Positions 1-9,026 of a DNA stretch of 64,000 nt are shown in pieces; the first letter of the stretch is position 1; each line of letters opens with the position of its first letter. Position numbers and translations under genes: made by a program. The notes under the pieces are model-generated. The model was given only the letters and a program-made list of their open reading frames with translations, ran no database searches and had not been told where the DNA came from. Source of the stretch: JADLHS01 sp039806955 (lineage in GTDB: Bacteria; Verrucomicrobiota; Verrucomicrobiia; Limisphaerales; JADLHS01); assembly GCA_039806955.1 (NCBI GenBank), contig JBDHQI010000009.1:76014-140013 (forward strand), given 5' to 3'.

Positions 1-901
1 ACAAATCTTCGCGGAACGTGCCCGCCTTGACCATCGCCTCCAAATCCTTGTTGGTGGCCGCCATCAATCGCACATCCGCCGTCTGGGTTTTGTTTGAACC
101 GACCCGCTCGAACGTGCGTTCGCCCAGAAAGCGCAGCAGTTTGATTTGCAGCGTGGGATCAATTTCGCCGATCTCATCGAGAAACAGCGTGCCGCCCTGG
201 GCTTGCTCAAAGCGGCCGATGCGCCGCTCGTGCGCCCCGGTGAACGCGCCGCGTTCGTGACCGAACAGTTCGCTCTCGAGCAGCGAAGGCGAGAGCGCCG
301 CGCAATGCACCGAGACCAGCGGTTGTTTGGCGCGCGGACTGAGCTGATGAATGGCCTTGGCGATCATCTCCTTGCCGGTGCCGCTTTCGCCGAGAATCAA
401 CACCGTGGCGCGCGTGGGGGCCACCTGCTTGACCGTTTCAAACACCTCCAACATTGCGGCGGATTTGCCGATGATGTTTTCCAGTCCGAACTTGTCATCT
501 AATTGCTGCCGCAGCGTGACGTTTTCCGATTCAAGTTTTTGCGTGCGCACCGCACGGGCAATGCGCATTTCCAATTCGTCAATCTGCATCCGCCCCTTGG
601 CGATATAATCGTCCGCGCCGCGCTTCATCGCTTCCACCGCCAGCTCCTCCGAGCCATAGGCGGTCATTAAAATGCAGACCGGCGGTTTGGCCAGAGACTT
701 GGCCCGCGCAATCAGTTTCATGCCGTCTTCATTCGGCATTTTGAAGTCGGTCAACAGCACCTCGAAGTTTTCCGTCTCGAGCAGGTCGAACGCACTCTTG
801 GCGTCCTCCGCCAGATAAACATCAAAGCGTTCTTCCAACGCGGCGCGCAAGCCTTCGCGCGTCGGCTTTTCGTCATCCACAATCAACAGGGTCGGTTTCA
901 T
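1..901 (-). CDS. NtrC-family sigma-54-dependent response regulator (partial, C-terminus outside window)
   Basis: Cytoplasmic two-component response regulator that activates sigma-54 promoters; 300 residues are visible and the gene continues past the left edge. The receiver domain (about 1-120) has the acidic pair D9/D10, phosphoacceptor D52 (LLTDFKMP), T80 and K102. The AAA+ domain follows: Walker A GESGTGKE, the sigma-54 contact loop ESELFGHERGAFTGA, and the Walker B region GGTLFLDEIGEID. The DNA-binding C-terminus is not visible. The ATG at 901 lies 62 bp downstream of the histidine kinase at 964-2196 on the same strand, so the two very likely form an NtrB/NtrC-like pair. Target genes are unknown; the family assignment is secure from the motifs. 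Confidence 0.95.
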   Translation of the reverse strand, partial: MKPTLLIVDDEKPTREGLRAALEERFDVYLAEDAKSAFDLLETENFEVLLTDFKMPNEDGMKLIARAKSLAKPPVCILMTAYGSEELAVEAMKRGADDYIAKGRMQIDELEMRIARAVRTQKLESENVTLRQQLDDKFGLENIIGKSAAMLEVFETVKQVAPTRATVLILGESGTGKEMIAKAIHQLSPRAKQPLVSVHCAALSPSLLESELFGHERGAFTGAHERRIGRFEQAQGGTLFLDEIGEIDPTLQIKLLRFLGERTFERVGSNKTQTADVRLMAATNKDLEAMVKAGTFREDL

Positions 902-963
902 GTCAGTGCGTCAATGGCTCCGGAACGGCATCAAAGTCACGAGGGCTTTCAGTTGCGTGTCGT

Positions 964-2196
964 TCATGCTTCCAAAGTGGCGGCCAGCAGGCGTGGTTTC
1001 TTTTCATGGCGCGGAAACCAGAGCCGGAACGTCGTGCCGTGACCGGCGCGACTATCAAGCTCGAGTCGTCCGCCGTGGGCACGAACGATGCGTTGCACGA
1101 TCATCAGCCCTAGTCCGGTGCCTTTTTTCTTCGTGGTATAAAACGGCTCAAAAATCCGGGCCAACTGCTCGGACGGAATGCCCGCACCGGTGTCGGCAAT
1201 ACTGACCCAAACTGCGTCGTGGCTTTCACCGGTCCGTACGGTCAACGTGCCGCCGCGCGTCATGGCTTGCATGGCGTTCTTGACCAGATTGACGAGCGCC
1301 TGTTGGACCTGGGTCGCATCAATGGGAGTGGCCGGCAGTGATTGGGCCGGCTTGATTTTGATATGGAGACCGCGGTTGTTCAATTCAGGTCGCAATAGTT
1401 CGATGGTGCGATCCACCACTTCGTTGAGCGAGACCAGTTTGAGCTGTAACGGTGCGGGCCGAATCGCCTGGAGAAACTGGGTGACGATGTAATCCAGCCG
1501 GTTGATCTCTCCTTTGCAGACTTCCAGATACTGTTCGAGCCGGCGCACATCCAGTGAAGCGTGGCGCGCTTCGGCTTTGCGCGCAAAGCGCAGTCCGCCC
1601 TCCGGCTTGACTTCACGACTGCGCTTCAATTCACGCTCCATCAACTGCAGATGAATGTGCAGGGCGTTGAGCGGATTGCCGATTTCGTGGGCCACGCTCG
1701 CGGCCAGCAGGGTCAGGGCCTGCACCCGTTCGCTTTCAATGGCGTCAAACGTTTTTTGCCGGGCCTCGGTTGCGTCGTGCAAAATCAAGGCCACGCCCGA
1801 ACTGCCCACCCGCTCTCCATCCAGCGGCGCGGCGTAGAGTCGTAAAAAGCGCGGGCGCGGATATTCCACCTCAAACTCATGTCGAACGACGTGCGAACCG
1901 CCCTCCCGATCGAAACGCGAGACTTTTTCCCAATCCACCTCGGGCAACACCTTGTTCAGCGACTGACCTTCGGCGCCGGGTTGCAGGCCGATCAAGCGGG
2001 TCACAGCCTGGTTGAAGTAAACGATGCTGCCGTTTTCATCCACCACCAGCACACCATCTTCGATGATGTTGAACAAGGTTTCCAGAAGCGCGCGTTCGCG
2101 GGCGAGCCGCTGGACCACCGTATGCAGGCCGTCCGTGTCCAACTGCCCGATCCGCCCCAGGACTTTATCGAGGAAACTGGATTTAATCGTCGCCAT
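964..2196 (-). CDS. PAS-domain sensor histidine kinase (NtrB-like)
   Basis: Soluble sensor kinase of 410 residues without a membrane segment, so it probably senses a cytoplasmic or protein-borne signal. A PAS domain lies at about 35-145, starting with NIIEDGVLVVDENGS. The dimerisation/phosphoacceptor H-box has H170 in AASVAHEIGNPL. The ATPase domain carries an N-box (N307 in LVNLVKNAMQAM), G1 (DTGAG, 335-339) and G2 (GTGLG, 359-363). The expected partner is the sigma-54 activator immediately downstream. Its start is one base after the end of the CorA-like gene, indicating an operon of CorA, kinase and regulator. The ligand cannot be told from sequence. Confidence 0.95.
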   Translation of the reverse strand: MATIKSSFLDKVLGRIGQLDTDGLHTVVQRLARERALLETLFNIIEDGVLVVDENGSIVYFNQAVTRLIGLQPGAEGQSLNKVLPEVDWEKVSRFDREGGSHVVRHEFEVEYPRPRFLRLYAAPLDGERVGSSGVALILHDATEARQKTFDAIESERVQALTLLAASVAHEIGNPLNALHIHLQLMERELKRSREVKPEGGLRFARKAEARHASLDVRRLEQYLEVCKGEINRLDYIVTQFLQAIRPAPLQLKLVSLNEVVDRTIELLRPELNNRGLHIKIKPAQSLPATPIDATQVQQALVNLVKNAMQAMTRGGTLTVRTGESHDAVWVSIADTGAGIPSEQLARIFEPFYTTKKKGTGLGLMIVQRIVRAHGGRLELDSRAGHGTTFRLWFPRHEKKPRLLAATLEA

Positions 2197-2197
2197 A

Positions 2198-3199
2198 TCA
2201 GAACCAGTTGCGCCGTTTCAAATACCAATACGTCGCCAGGGTGGTGAGCGCCGCCAGCGCAAAGACGAACAGGTAACCGTGTTCCCAATTAATTTCGTGC
2301 ATGTCCTTCTGAAAATTCATGCCGTACCAACTGGCGATCAGCGTCGCTGGCGTGGAAAGAATCGTAATGAGCGTCAGCGCCTTCACCACTTCGCCGGTGC
2401 GATTCGAGGACATGCTGAGATAAACCTGCAGAATCCCGGTCAGCGAGTCGGTGTAGCTCTGCGCCAGTTCGGAAATCTGAAACAACCCGTCGTAAACATT
2501 GCGATAATACGGCACCAGGTGCGACCGGATCAGTTTGAATTCGCCGCGCGCAAACCGGGCCAGCACTTCGCGTTGCGGGCCGATGATCTGGCGCAGGTGC
2601 ATCACTTCTTTTTTGATCTGGATGATTTTGTTCAACGTCTCCACCGAGGGCGATTGCAACGCCTGCTCTTCAAGTTCGGCAATCTCGAGCGAAAGCTCGT
2701 CCAGCGCCGGCTTGTAATTTTCCACGATGGAATCCAACAACGTGTACGCCACGCGATCGGGCGCGCGGGCGATGTGCATCGTGGCGTTGATGGCTTGTTC
2801 CTCGGTTTGCGTGATGCTCCGCGACGGTCCATCGTGATACGTGACGAGAAAATTTTTACCCAGAAAGAAGTTCAACTCGCTCGTGGCAAACACGCCGTCC
2901 TTGCGACTGTAATCCACCGCGTGAATCAGCATGAACAGATACGGCGCAAAGGCCTCGTCCTCCTTGGGAGAGAACTCTTCCACCTTGGGTGACGGACTGG
3001 CCTGCACGCAATCCTGGATGGACAGCGGATGGAAATGGAACAAGTCTTCCAACACAAATTTCCGCTCTTCCTCCGTCGGATTTTCCAAATCCACCCAAAG
3101 AAACAGGTTGGTATCGTTGAGCAGCGTCGGCATGAGAAACATCTCGACATTGCGGGTGTGCAAACGGCCCTGAGTGGTGAAGGCAAGTGAGCGAATCAT
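2198..3199 (-). CDS. corA: CorA-family magnesium/divalent-cation channel
   Basis: Inner-membrane divalent-cation transporter of 333 residues, the usual CorA size. The N-terminal two thirds is the cytoplasmic alpha/beta and long-helix funnel. The C-terminus carries two membrane helices separated by the signature Y-GMN (GMN at 293-295), followed by a basic tail YLKRRNWF. The start at 3199 gives MIRSLAFTTQ and there is no overlap with the next gene upstream, which is 200 bp away. One base separates it from the sensor kinase downstream, so it is the first gene of a three-gene operon. Whether Mg2+, Co2+ or another ion is the physiological substrate is not evident. Confidence 0.92.
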   Translation of the reverse strand: MIRSLAFTTQGRLHTRNVEMFLMPTLLNDTNLFLWVDLENPTEEERKFVLEDLFHFHPLSIQDCVQASPSPKVEEFSPKEDEAFAPYLFMLIHAVDYSRKDGVFATSELNFFLGKNFLVTYHDGPSRSITQTEEQAINATMHIARAPDRVAYTLLDSIVENYKPALDELSLEIAELEEQALQSPSVETLNKIIQIKKEVMHLRQIIGPQREVLARFARGEFKLIRSHLVPYYRNVYDGLFQISELAQSYTDSLTGILQVYLSMSSNRTGEVVKALTLITILSTPATLIASWYGMNFQKDMHEINWEHGYLFVFALAALTTLATYWYLKRRNWF

Positions 3200-3399
3200 A
3201 ATCTCATTGGATTAGCCGGACGTGACAGCTTGGCACGAAGCTTAGTCCGTAAATGGAGGGATGCAAGACCCGGTTCGCGCTGAATCGGCACAGCCAGGTT
3301 AATGGTTCGTTTATGGATGATGCATAGCGCTCACCATTCCCACGTTCCAAATCGGACGTCGAAAAACAGCGGGGGAATCCGAATCCATCTGCGTTCTTT

Positions 3400-5091
3400 T
3401 CAAAAGTTCAACGCCGGCAACCGATAAATTTCCACCTCATCAAACCAGCATACGTCGGCATCGGTTTTCTGATCGTGGACGTTGAGCAGTACCACCAACC
3501 GCCCCGTGTCCGGCGGAACGGTGACTACCCCCGTCGTCGCCTGCCAGTCGCCTTGATCAGGCTTGAAGGTGAGAACGCGGTCAGCCGCTTCGTGCGTCCA
3601 ATCGCCTGCGCCGGTTTGCCAGCGAATCATCAGGTCCGGCAACGACTCGCCTTGCACTCGGCACTTTGCTTTCACCACAAAAATCTGACCCGGCGCGGCG
3701 GAAACACTCTGCAAAAAGCAACCGCGCGTCATCTTGCTGACGCGCCCGGAGCCGCCACCGATCTGGCTATCCCAGGCAAAAGTGCCGGTCGCCTGCTTTT
3801 CATCCTGCCACACGTTCCAACCTTCCGGTTGGATGGCGCCTTGGGCCGGACCGCGATCGAACGCACCATTCACCGCCAGGTTGGTTGTGGCGTTCCGGGC
3901 TTGCAAATCTGCGAATTCCACTCGCGCTGCCGCTTCAGGATCACGCACCCACGCAATCGTGCGCGTGATGCCGGGCAAGGCTTCCTCCCACGAACGACCT
4001 TTGCCCACCGTGTGGGCCAGCGCTTCCGCGCGCCAGGGCTGCTCCCTGGCCAACCCACTCCACCAACGGGATTGCTCGCCGTAAATCCAGACGTATTCGT
4101 CTGCCGCATCGCGCGCGGCATTCAAATTGCGCGCCAACCGCTTGAGGCGCGAGCCGTCCAACGGCGGACGGTAATATTGATTGCCCGGTTCATTGACAAA
4201 CATGTCGAGGTAAAAACCGAAACCGGCCTGCACCTGTTGCCGGTACTTGGCGCGACTCTCCGGCGCAACCAGTTTGATGCACGGGCCCGACCAGGAGCGC
4301 ATGTTGAGCGCGGCGCGCTGGTAGGCTTCCACACTGTCCAGGTAGTAACCGTTCTCGCATCCGTCCACGAGGACCATTTCGGCTGGCGCGGCGTCGAGCA
4401 TGCCGTTGAAAAATGCGGGCAGCAACCCGTAGTGGTCATGGATCAGCACCGGGACGGGAGCCTCCGCCTGGCCCGCGTGCTGCACCACGCTGTTGAGGAA
4501 CAAAGCCAGCACCACGGCCTGCGGCATCTCCGCGGCCAGACGGCGGATGACCTGCGCGCCGCGTTGCCGGGCGAGCGCAGCGGTTTCGGCAAAGGTCCGT
4601 TTCTTGGCGGGATCAAATTTCCACTGATTTTCACCATAAGGCTCGAAGTCGAGCGCCAACCCTTTCGCGCCGCCGTCACGGGCGAGCCAGCCGCAGAGAC
4701 CGATTTTTTCCGCCAGCGCGCTCCAACCCTGATCGTCGGCCCAATCAATCAATTGGGGGGTCGCATTGAAGAGTACAAAATTCTGCGCGTAATTCGTGAA
4801 CCGGCACGCGCGCAAATCCGCCAACGCTTCCTTGAACCATTCCCGCTGCCACGCGCCCGTCCCCCAACCGCTTTGCGTGGAGACGATCCGGCCCGCATCG
4901 GTCTTGGCCGTGACATAAAAAATGACGCCATCGAACGGACCTTCGCGTTCCATCTCCGGACCAAATTGCCGCAGGAACGCCGTGTCAGGAATATCCCAGC
5001 CCAGTTCAATGAATTTCCGGTCCGCAGCGTGCGCCGCGAACGAAGCCAGCAGACCTAATCCCGTCAGTAAAACCGAGGTGATGTATTTCAT
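3400..5091 (-). CDS. Exported putative glycoside hydrolase with C-terminal carbohydrate-binding-like domain
   Basis: 563 residues with a clear Sec signal peptide (LLTGLGLLASFAAHA) and predicted periplasmic or extracellular location. The first about 390 residues look like a (beta/alpha)8 barrel: strand-like blocks ending in acidic residues, such as GLALDFEPYG near residue 145 and VLVDGCENGYY near 242. The last about 160 residues resemble a jelly-roll carbohydrate-binding or Laminin-G-like domain (strand-rich, starting at NLAVNGAFDRGP). I do not recognise a named family, so hydrolase activity is inferred from fold-like features and position at the edge of the carbohydrate island. It is transcribed alone, with about 100 bp to the sialidase-like gene and 200 bp to corA. 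Confidence 0.6.
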   Translation of the reverse strand: MKYITSVLLTGLGLLASFAAHAADRKFIELGWDIPDTAFLRQFGPEMEREGPFDGVIFYVTAKTDAGRIVSTQSGWGTGAWQREWFKEALADLRACRFTNYAQNFVLFNATPQLIDWADDQGWSALAEKIGLCGWLARDGGAKGLALDFEPYGENQWKFDPAKKRTFAETAALARQRGAQVIRRLAAEMPQAVVLALFLNSVVQHAGQAEAPVPVLIHDHYGLLPAFFNGMLDAAPAEMVLVDGCENGYYLDSVEAYQRAALNMRSWSGPCIKLVAPESRAKYRQQVQAGFGFYLDMFVNEPGNQYYRPPLDGSRLKRLARNLNAARDAADEYVWIYGEQSRWWSGLAREQPWRAEALAHTVGKGRSWEEALPGITRTIAWVRDPEAAARVEFADLQARNATTNLAVNGAFDRGPAQGAIQPEGWNVWQDEKQATGTFAWDSQIGGGSGRVSKMTRGCFLQSVSAAPGQIFVVKAKCRVQGESLPDLMIRWQTGAGDWTHEAADRVLTFKPDQGDWQATTGVVTVPPDTGRLVVLLNVHDQKTDADVCWFDEVEIYRLPALNF

Positions 5092-5195
5092 GATAAATTT
5101 AACCGTCGCGACTCTACCTCCGAAGTCGGTGGGCTTGAATTAAATTGGATCAGCCACAGAAAATGGGAAGGGGTTCGGGGCAGTGATTTATCCGC

Positions 5196-6332
5196 TCACT
5201 TGGACAACCAGCTTTTCACCCGACCGCCATGCTGAATCCAGTCTTCGTCGAGTACCGCATGATTGATGACGGTGCGTTCGTGCGAAGTGAAGATGAGGTG
5301 GATTTTTCCGTCGCGTGTCTGCACCGCCGCCGGGTAGGCATAATCGTAAGGTCCTTCGGCCACATTCCGCCGCCAGGGCCAGGATTGATCGCCATCGGCG
5401 GAAAGGGCGACCGTCAACGGCGTGCGTTCGTTCATGTTGTCATTGAACACCAGCAGCAGCTTGCCGCTGGCCAGCTTGATGAAATCCAGCGCAGCGTTGG
5501 GATTTTTGAATGACGAATTCTCACCCGCGCTCCAGGTCCAACCGCCGTCGTGGGATTCCGCGCGGATGGCCCAGCCGTTGGTGGTTGGCTCATAATCGCC
5601 ACCCCGCCGCGCGTAAGCCACCAGCCGGTCTTTTTGGATTTCCACCGCCACGGGCTGGATGTTGCCCGTCGTCGAGCGGATGCGTCCCGTTGGCTGCCAG
5701 GTTCGGTGCTGGACGTCGTAGCGCAGGAACAGTCCGGCGCTGTCGGCGGCAATTTTTTCGGTGTCATTCCCGCGCTCCTGATACAGGGGCAGCAGATAAT
5801 CGCCCCCCTGCAGAACAATCGGCCGATTGCAAATCATCATGCCTTCCTCGCTGACCAGCGGAAAGGCATCTGACCAGGTTGCGGCGTTGTCGGTGGACAC
5901 CTTGGCCTGCACGCGCGAGCTGGACCAGGTCTCGCCATAGCGCACGACATAAAACAACCAGACCAAACCGTCCGGCGCCTGCCAGACCACGCCGTTGCCC
6001 AGCGAGCGGAACGGATCGTGGGCGATGCGCACCGGCTTGCTCCACTTGCGGCTGCCGGACTTCAAGCGCGAGCCGAACACGCCCGTATCAAGCGCGTATT
6101 CACCTTCACCGCCGTAATAAACCACGTAGAGATCGCCGTTTGCGAGTGCCTCGATACGTGCCGGATGTTTGTACGGACCCGTTTTTACTTCCGGCCCGAA
6201 CACCCGCTCAATACGCAATTCGCCAGCAACGCCGGACGAGAGCGGGATCAGCATTAAGCCCAGCAGCAAGCTCAGTGAGAATCGGAGTCGAAGTCGCTCA
6301 CGACAAATGGGAAAAGGATCAGTTCGGTTCAT
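5196..6332 (-). CDS. Exported sialidase/BNR-repeat (Asp-box) family protein
   Basis: 378 residues from the ATG at 6332, chosen because it gives a basic N-terminus plus hydrophobic signal (LRLRFSLSLLLGLMLIPLSSGVAG). The longest frame (from 6509) would overlap the upstream gene and add low-complexity shadow sequence. Asp-box motifs of the S-x-D-x-G-x-T-W type recur as STDNAATW, SHDGGWTW and SADGDQSW, as in six-bladed propellers of exo-alpha-sialidases and related BNR proteins. These enzymes cleave terminal sialic acid or other sugars, and many BNR proteins in carbohydrate islands have other specificities, so substrate is open. It lies 74 bp downstream of the GH5-like gene and is probably co-transcribed. 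Confidence 0.8.
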   Translation of the reverse strand: MNRTDPFPICRERLRLRFSLSLLLGLMLIPLSSGVAGELRIERVFGPEVKTGPYKHPARIEALANGDLYVVYYGGEGEYALDTGVFGSRLKSGSRKWSKPVRIAHDPFRSLGNGVVWQAPDGLVWLFYVVRYGETWSSSRVQAKVSTDNAATWSDAFPLVSEEGMMICNRPIVLQGGDYLLPLYQERGNDTEKIAADSAGLFLRYDVQHRTWQPTGRIRSTTGNIQPVAVEIQKDRLVAYARRGGDYEPTTNGWAIRAESHDGGWTWSAGENSSFKNPNAALDFIKLASGKLLLVFNDNMNERTPLTVALSADGDQSWPWRRNVAEGPYDYAYPAAVQTRDGKIHLIFTSHERTVINHAVLDEDWIQHGGRVKSWLSK

Positions 6333-6406
6333 GCGGGGCGAAATCATACGGTCCGACTGCGGGCAAGCCAAGCCAATCTGACCGCAGAGTGCGGATCCGC
6401 CGCAGG

Positions 6407-7603
6407 CTAACGCGCGGCCGGATCGTTTAACTGAACCCGCAGCCGCGCGTTGGCTTGTTGAATCGCATCCAACTGCCAGCCGCGTCCGTTGGTCGCGGTG
6501 ACGTTCCAATCCTTGGCCTGGTAATCGAAATCAAACACCCAGAGCGCGCTCAGGGGAATCTGATTCGTTTCCATGGCGGAAAGGATCGTGGCGAAATCAG
6601 CGCGGGCGGCGGGGGTGTCATTGCCCGGCACCCCAAACTCACCCACAAACAACGGCTTCTGTTCCGCCCGCGCCACCGTCACGGCTTGAGCGAGCCGGCC
6701 CAGGTCGTTGGTCAAATCGTACGCGCGCACGGAAAGCGAGTTGATGGGCGGGGGATTATCCGCCGCGAGCATTGCTGCAAATTGTTCCGGGGTGTCGTTC
6801 TGCCAGCTACGTTCCTGTTGTTGGTGCCAGGCGGAGGGACGGGGAAAAGCGTTGCCGCTGATGATCAACCGATGGGAATCGTATTTCCGCACTTCATGGG
6901 CGAACGCGCGGAAGGCGATCCGGATATCCTCGTGCGTTACTTCGTCTTCCGCGGTACGTTGCGCCGGCGTGCCCAGATGCGGTGCCACCGGCGGGCGATG
7001 GGTGGCGGCGTTGGGCAGATCTGCAGCCAGATTATATTCGTTGCCAAATTCCCAGGCCCAGATGGCCGGTGATTGCACATAGCGCGTCACCAGTTCGCGG
7101 GTGTAATCGCGCATGAACGCAATGGAGCGACTGTTCGTATCCCCCCAGCGCGTGCAAGGTTCGCCCATCAGGTCCGGCACGGTGCTCAAGTTCCAGAACA
7201 ACGACGGAATCAATCCGACTCCCTGCCGCTCGGCGCACCGCACCACCGCGTCCAACTGCGTGAAGTACTGCGCGCGGTTGGTTTGATAAAGTTGCCAATT
7301 GACGGGCCAATAACCCCCGGCGGAAAAGCGGACGAACGGAATCTTCCGCGCGGCCAGTTCCCGGAAACCGGCGGCGTAATCCGTCCGTGGCGATGGGGCC
7401 AACGTGCGCACGAAGGCATCGTAGTAGTTCACGCCAATACCGCGAAACGGCGCGCCTTGCAGCCGCAATTCGCCGTGTTCATTGACGGTCAAACCCGGTT
7501 GTGCAGAGAAGCTGAATTGACCGGCAGCCACTAAAAGCCCGACCGCCAGCAACCAGCTTCCGCATCCGCCGTTTGATTTAATCTGGAACCGAAAATGACG
7601 CAT
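6407..7603 (-). CDS. Exported GH5-like (clan A) glycoside hydrolase
   Basis: 398 residues with a signal peptide (WLLAVGLLVAAGQFSFSA). The sequence has the clan GH-A layout: the acid/base glutamate E189 in WAWEFGNEYN at the end of strand 4, and the candidate nucleophile E322 in PLFVGEFGVPG at the end of strand 7, with RGIGVNYY near residues 54-61 as the start of the barrel. Members act as endo-mannanases, cellulases or exo-glycosidases; the exact activity cannot be assigned. It lies 83 bp downstream of the GH10 gene and 74 bp upstream of the sialidase-like gene, all in one direction, so a joint transcript and shared polysaccharide substrate are likely. Confidence 0.82.
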   Translation of the reverse strand: MRHFRFQIKSNGGCGSWLLAVGLLVAAGQFSFSAQPGLTVNEHGELRLQGAPFRGIGVNYYDAFVRTLAPSPRTDYAAGFRELAARKIPFVRFSAGGYWPVNWQLYQTNRAQYFTQLDAVVRCAERQGVGLIPSLFWNLSTVPDLMGEPCTRWGDTNSRSIAFMRDYTRELVTRYVQSPAIWAWEFGNEYNLAADLPNAATHRPPVAPHLGTPAQRTAEDEVTHEDIRIAFRAFAHEVRKYDSHRLIISGNAFPRPSAWHQQQERSWQNDTPEQFAAMLAADNPPPINSLSVRAYDLTNDLGRLAQAVTVARAEQKPLFVGEFGVPGNDTPAARADFATILSAMETNQIPLSALWVFDFDYQAKDWNVTATNGRGWQLDAIQQANARLRVQLNDPAAR

Positions 7604-7686
7604 AAAGTTTGAGATAGCCTAACCGGCGCGGCGCCGGAGGCGCAACGCGGTTGCACTGGTGACGACAAAATGAATCCGCCGACGGC

Positions 7687-9021
7687 TCACGGCAGTTCGA
7701 TGTCGAATTGGTTTTTGTCGCCCGGTCGCCACTGAACCTCCTTCGTGATGGTGCGGTCGTCCGGCGTTGTGATGGTGATTCGGTGGGTGCCGTGAAACAC
7801 GCGCACCGACATGACGCCCGCCGCATCAGAACGGCCTTCAAGCTTGCTCCACCATTGATCGCGGATAAGCGCTTTCAGGCGCTCGTAAACCGGTTTGGGT
7901 GACATATCGTGCCGCAACCAACCAGCCGGGGCGCGTTGCCAGGCGCCGCGATCAGAAAAATCCCACCAGGTAATCGCCTCCACCGCCGGGTGCGCAAAAA
8001 GCGCCGTGTAAAAATTCGCCGTTTGCTCCGCTTGATGCGCCTCGCCTTCCGCCGTGGTGCCGCCCCAATTCTCACCCGGCCCCAACCGTGGACCACTCAA
8101 GATGGTGGTTTCCGTAAAATGCAGTGGTCGCCCCAGTTCCGCGTAGGCATCGCTGACCCCCCAGACGATGGACAACGGCCAGACCCGGTCGTGCATGTGC
8201 GTCTGCAAACCCACGACGTCAAAAAGCGATTTCGATGCGGCCTGTACGTCTCGCAGCAGCTTCAGGTAGGGCGCGTCGTTGCGATAATCATTTACCAGTA
8301 ATGTAGCGGTCGGGTGGGCCGCGCGCGCCACGCGCAAATGTTTGGCCACGTATTCCACCGGACCGAGGCGTTTGGCCCAACGCGCCATTCGCGTCTGATT
8401 GGCGCCTTCGGGAATATGCGTGGCTTCGTTGACCACGTCCCACACATCAATGCGCCCCTGGTAACGGGTAATAATCTCACGGACCCGCGCGGTCGAGAGC
8501 GCTTCCAGTTCGGCGTCACTTTCCGGCAGCCAACCCGGTGAACCAGCCGGATGATCCCAGACCAGCGGATGCCCCTTGCAGGTAATGCCCTGCTCCCGGC
8601 ACCACGCGACAACGCGATCGGTATATTCGTAATTGGGCTGGCCTCGTTTGGCCTCGTAAGCCGCCCAATAGAAACCAAGCGTGGCAAAATTGAATACGGC
8701 AGCGAACTGGCGGCGGTATTGAGCTTCCAGGTCTGGAACGCCGACGCGATCCAACATGAACGCATTGCCACCAAACCGAAAATCGTGGCGCAGTTGTTCG
8801 AGGCGGATGGGCACGCCAACCACCGGTCGCCCCTGCGGATCGCGCAATCGGATTTGCCCCGCACTTTTGCGGTGCTGCTCGATACGAGCCGGACATTGGG
8901 AAAGAATTTCTTCATCTGGCAACTGATCCCCGGCGACATTCGCCACCCTGATTCCCGGAACGAGCGACAACGTGGCCGCAGCGGTGGTTTTCAAAAAGTC
9001 GCGGCGGGTCAGACGCATCAC
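7687..9021 (-). CDS. Tat-exported GH10 endo-1,4-beta-xylanase-like enzyme
   Basis: 444 residues beginning with a twin-arginine signal (LTRRDFLKTTAAATLSLVPG). A short beta-rich N-terminal segment (about 45-85) precedes a GH10 barrel: KGHPLVWDHPAG (about 149-160), the acid/base E199 in DVWDVVNEATHIPEG and the candidate nucleophile E304 in LHFTETTILSG. Family members cleave internal beta-1,4-xylosidic bonds. The C-terminal tail after about residue 370 is beta-rich (VFHGTHRITITTPDD) and resembles a small binding or Ig-like module. The Tat signal suggests folding before export, unlike its Sec-exported neighbours. Only five bases separate it from the GH99/WbsX-like gene upstream, indicating co-translation. 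Confidence 0.88.
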   Translation of the reverse strand: MMRLTRRDFLKTTAAATLSLVPGIRVANVAGDQLPDEEILSQCPARIEQHRKSAGQIRLRDPQGRPVVGVPIRLEQLRHDFRFGGNAFMLDRVGVPDLEAQYRRQFAAVFNFATLGFYWAAYEAKRGQPNYEYTDRVVAWCREQGITCKGHPLVWDHPAGSPGWLPESDAELEALSTARVREIITRYQGRIDVWDVVNEATHIPEGANQTRMARWAKRLGPVEYVAKHLRVARAAHPTATLLVNDYRNDAPYLKLLRDVQAASKSLFDVVGLQTHMHDRVWPLSIVWGVSDAYAELGRPLHFTETTILSGPRLGPGENWGGTTAEGEAHQAEQTANFYTALFAHPAVEAITWWDFSDRGAWQRAPAGWLRHDMSPKPVYERLKALIRDQWWSKLEGRSDAAGVMSVRVFHGTHRITITTPDDRTITKEVQWRPGDKNQFDIELP

Positions 9022-9026
9022 GCAGT

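Noticed and set aside
2024..2992. Long plus-strand reading frame
   Set aside because: It lies opposite the CorA-like and kinase genes, whose motifs are clear; it is a GC-rich shadow frame.
3475..5058. Long plus-strand reading frame of 527 codons
   Set aside because: Antisense to the exported 3400-5091 gene, which has a signal peptide and regular protein composition; the antisense product is Arg/His-rich and shadow-like.
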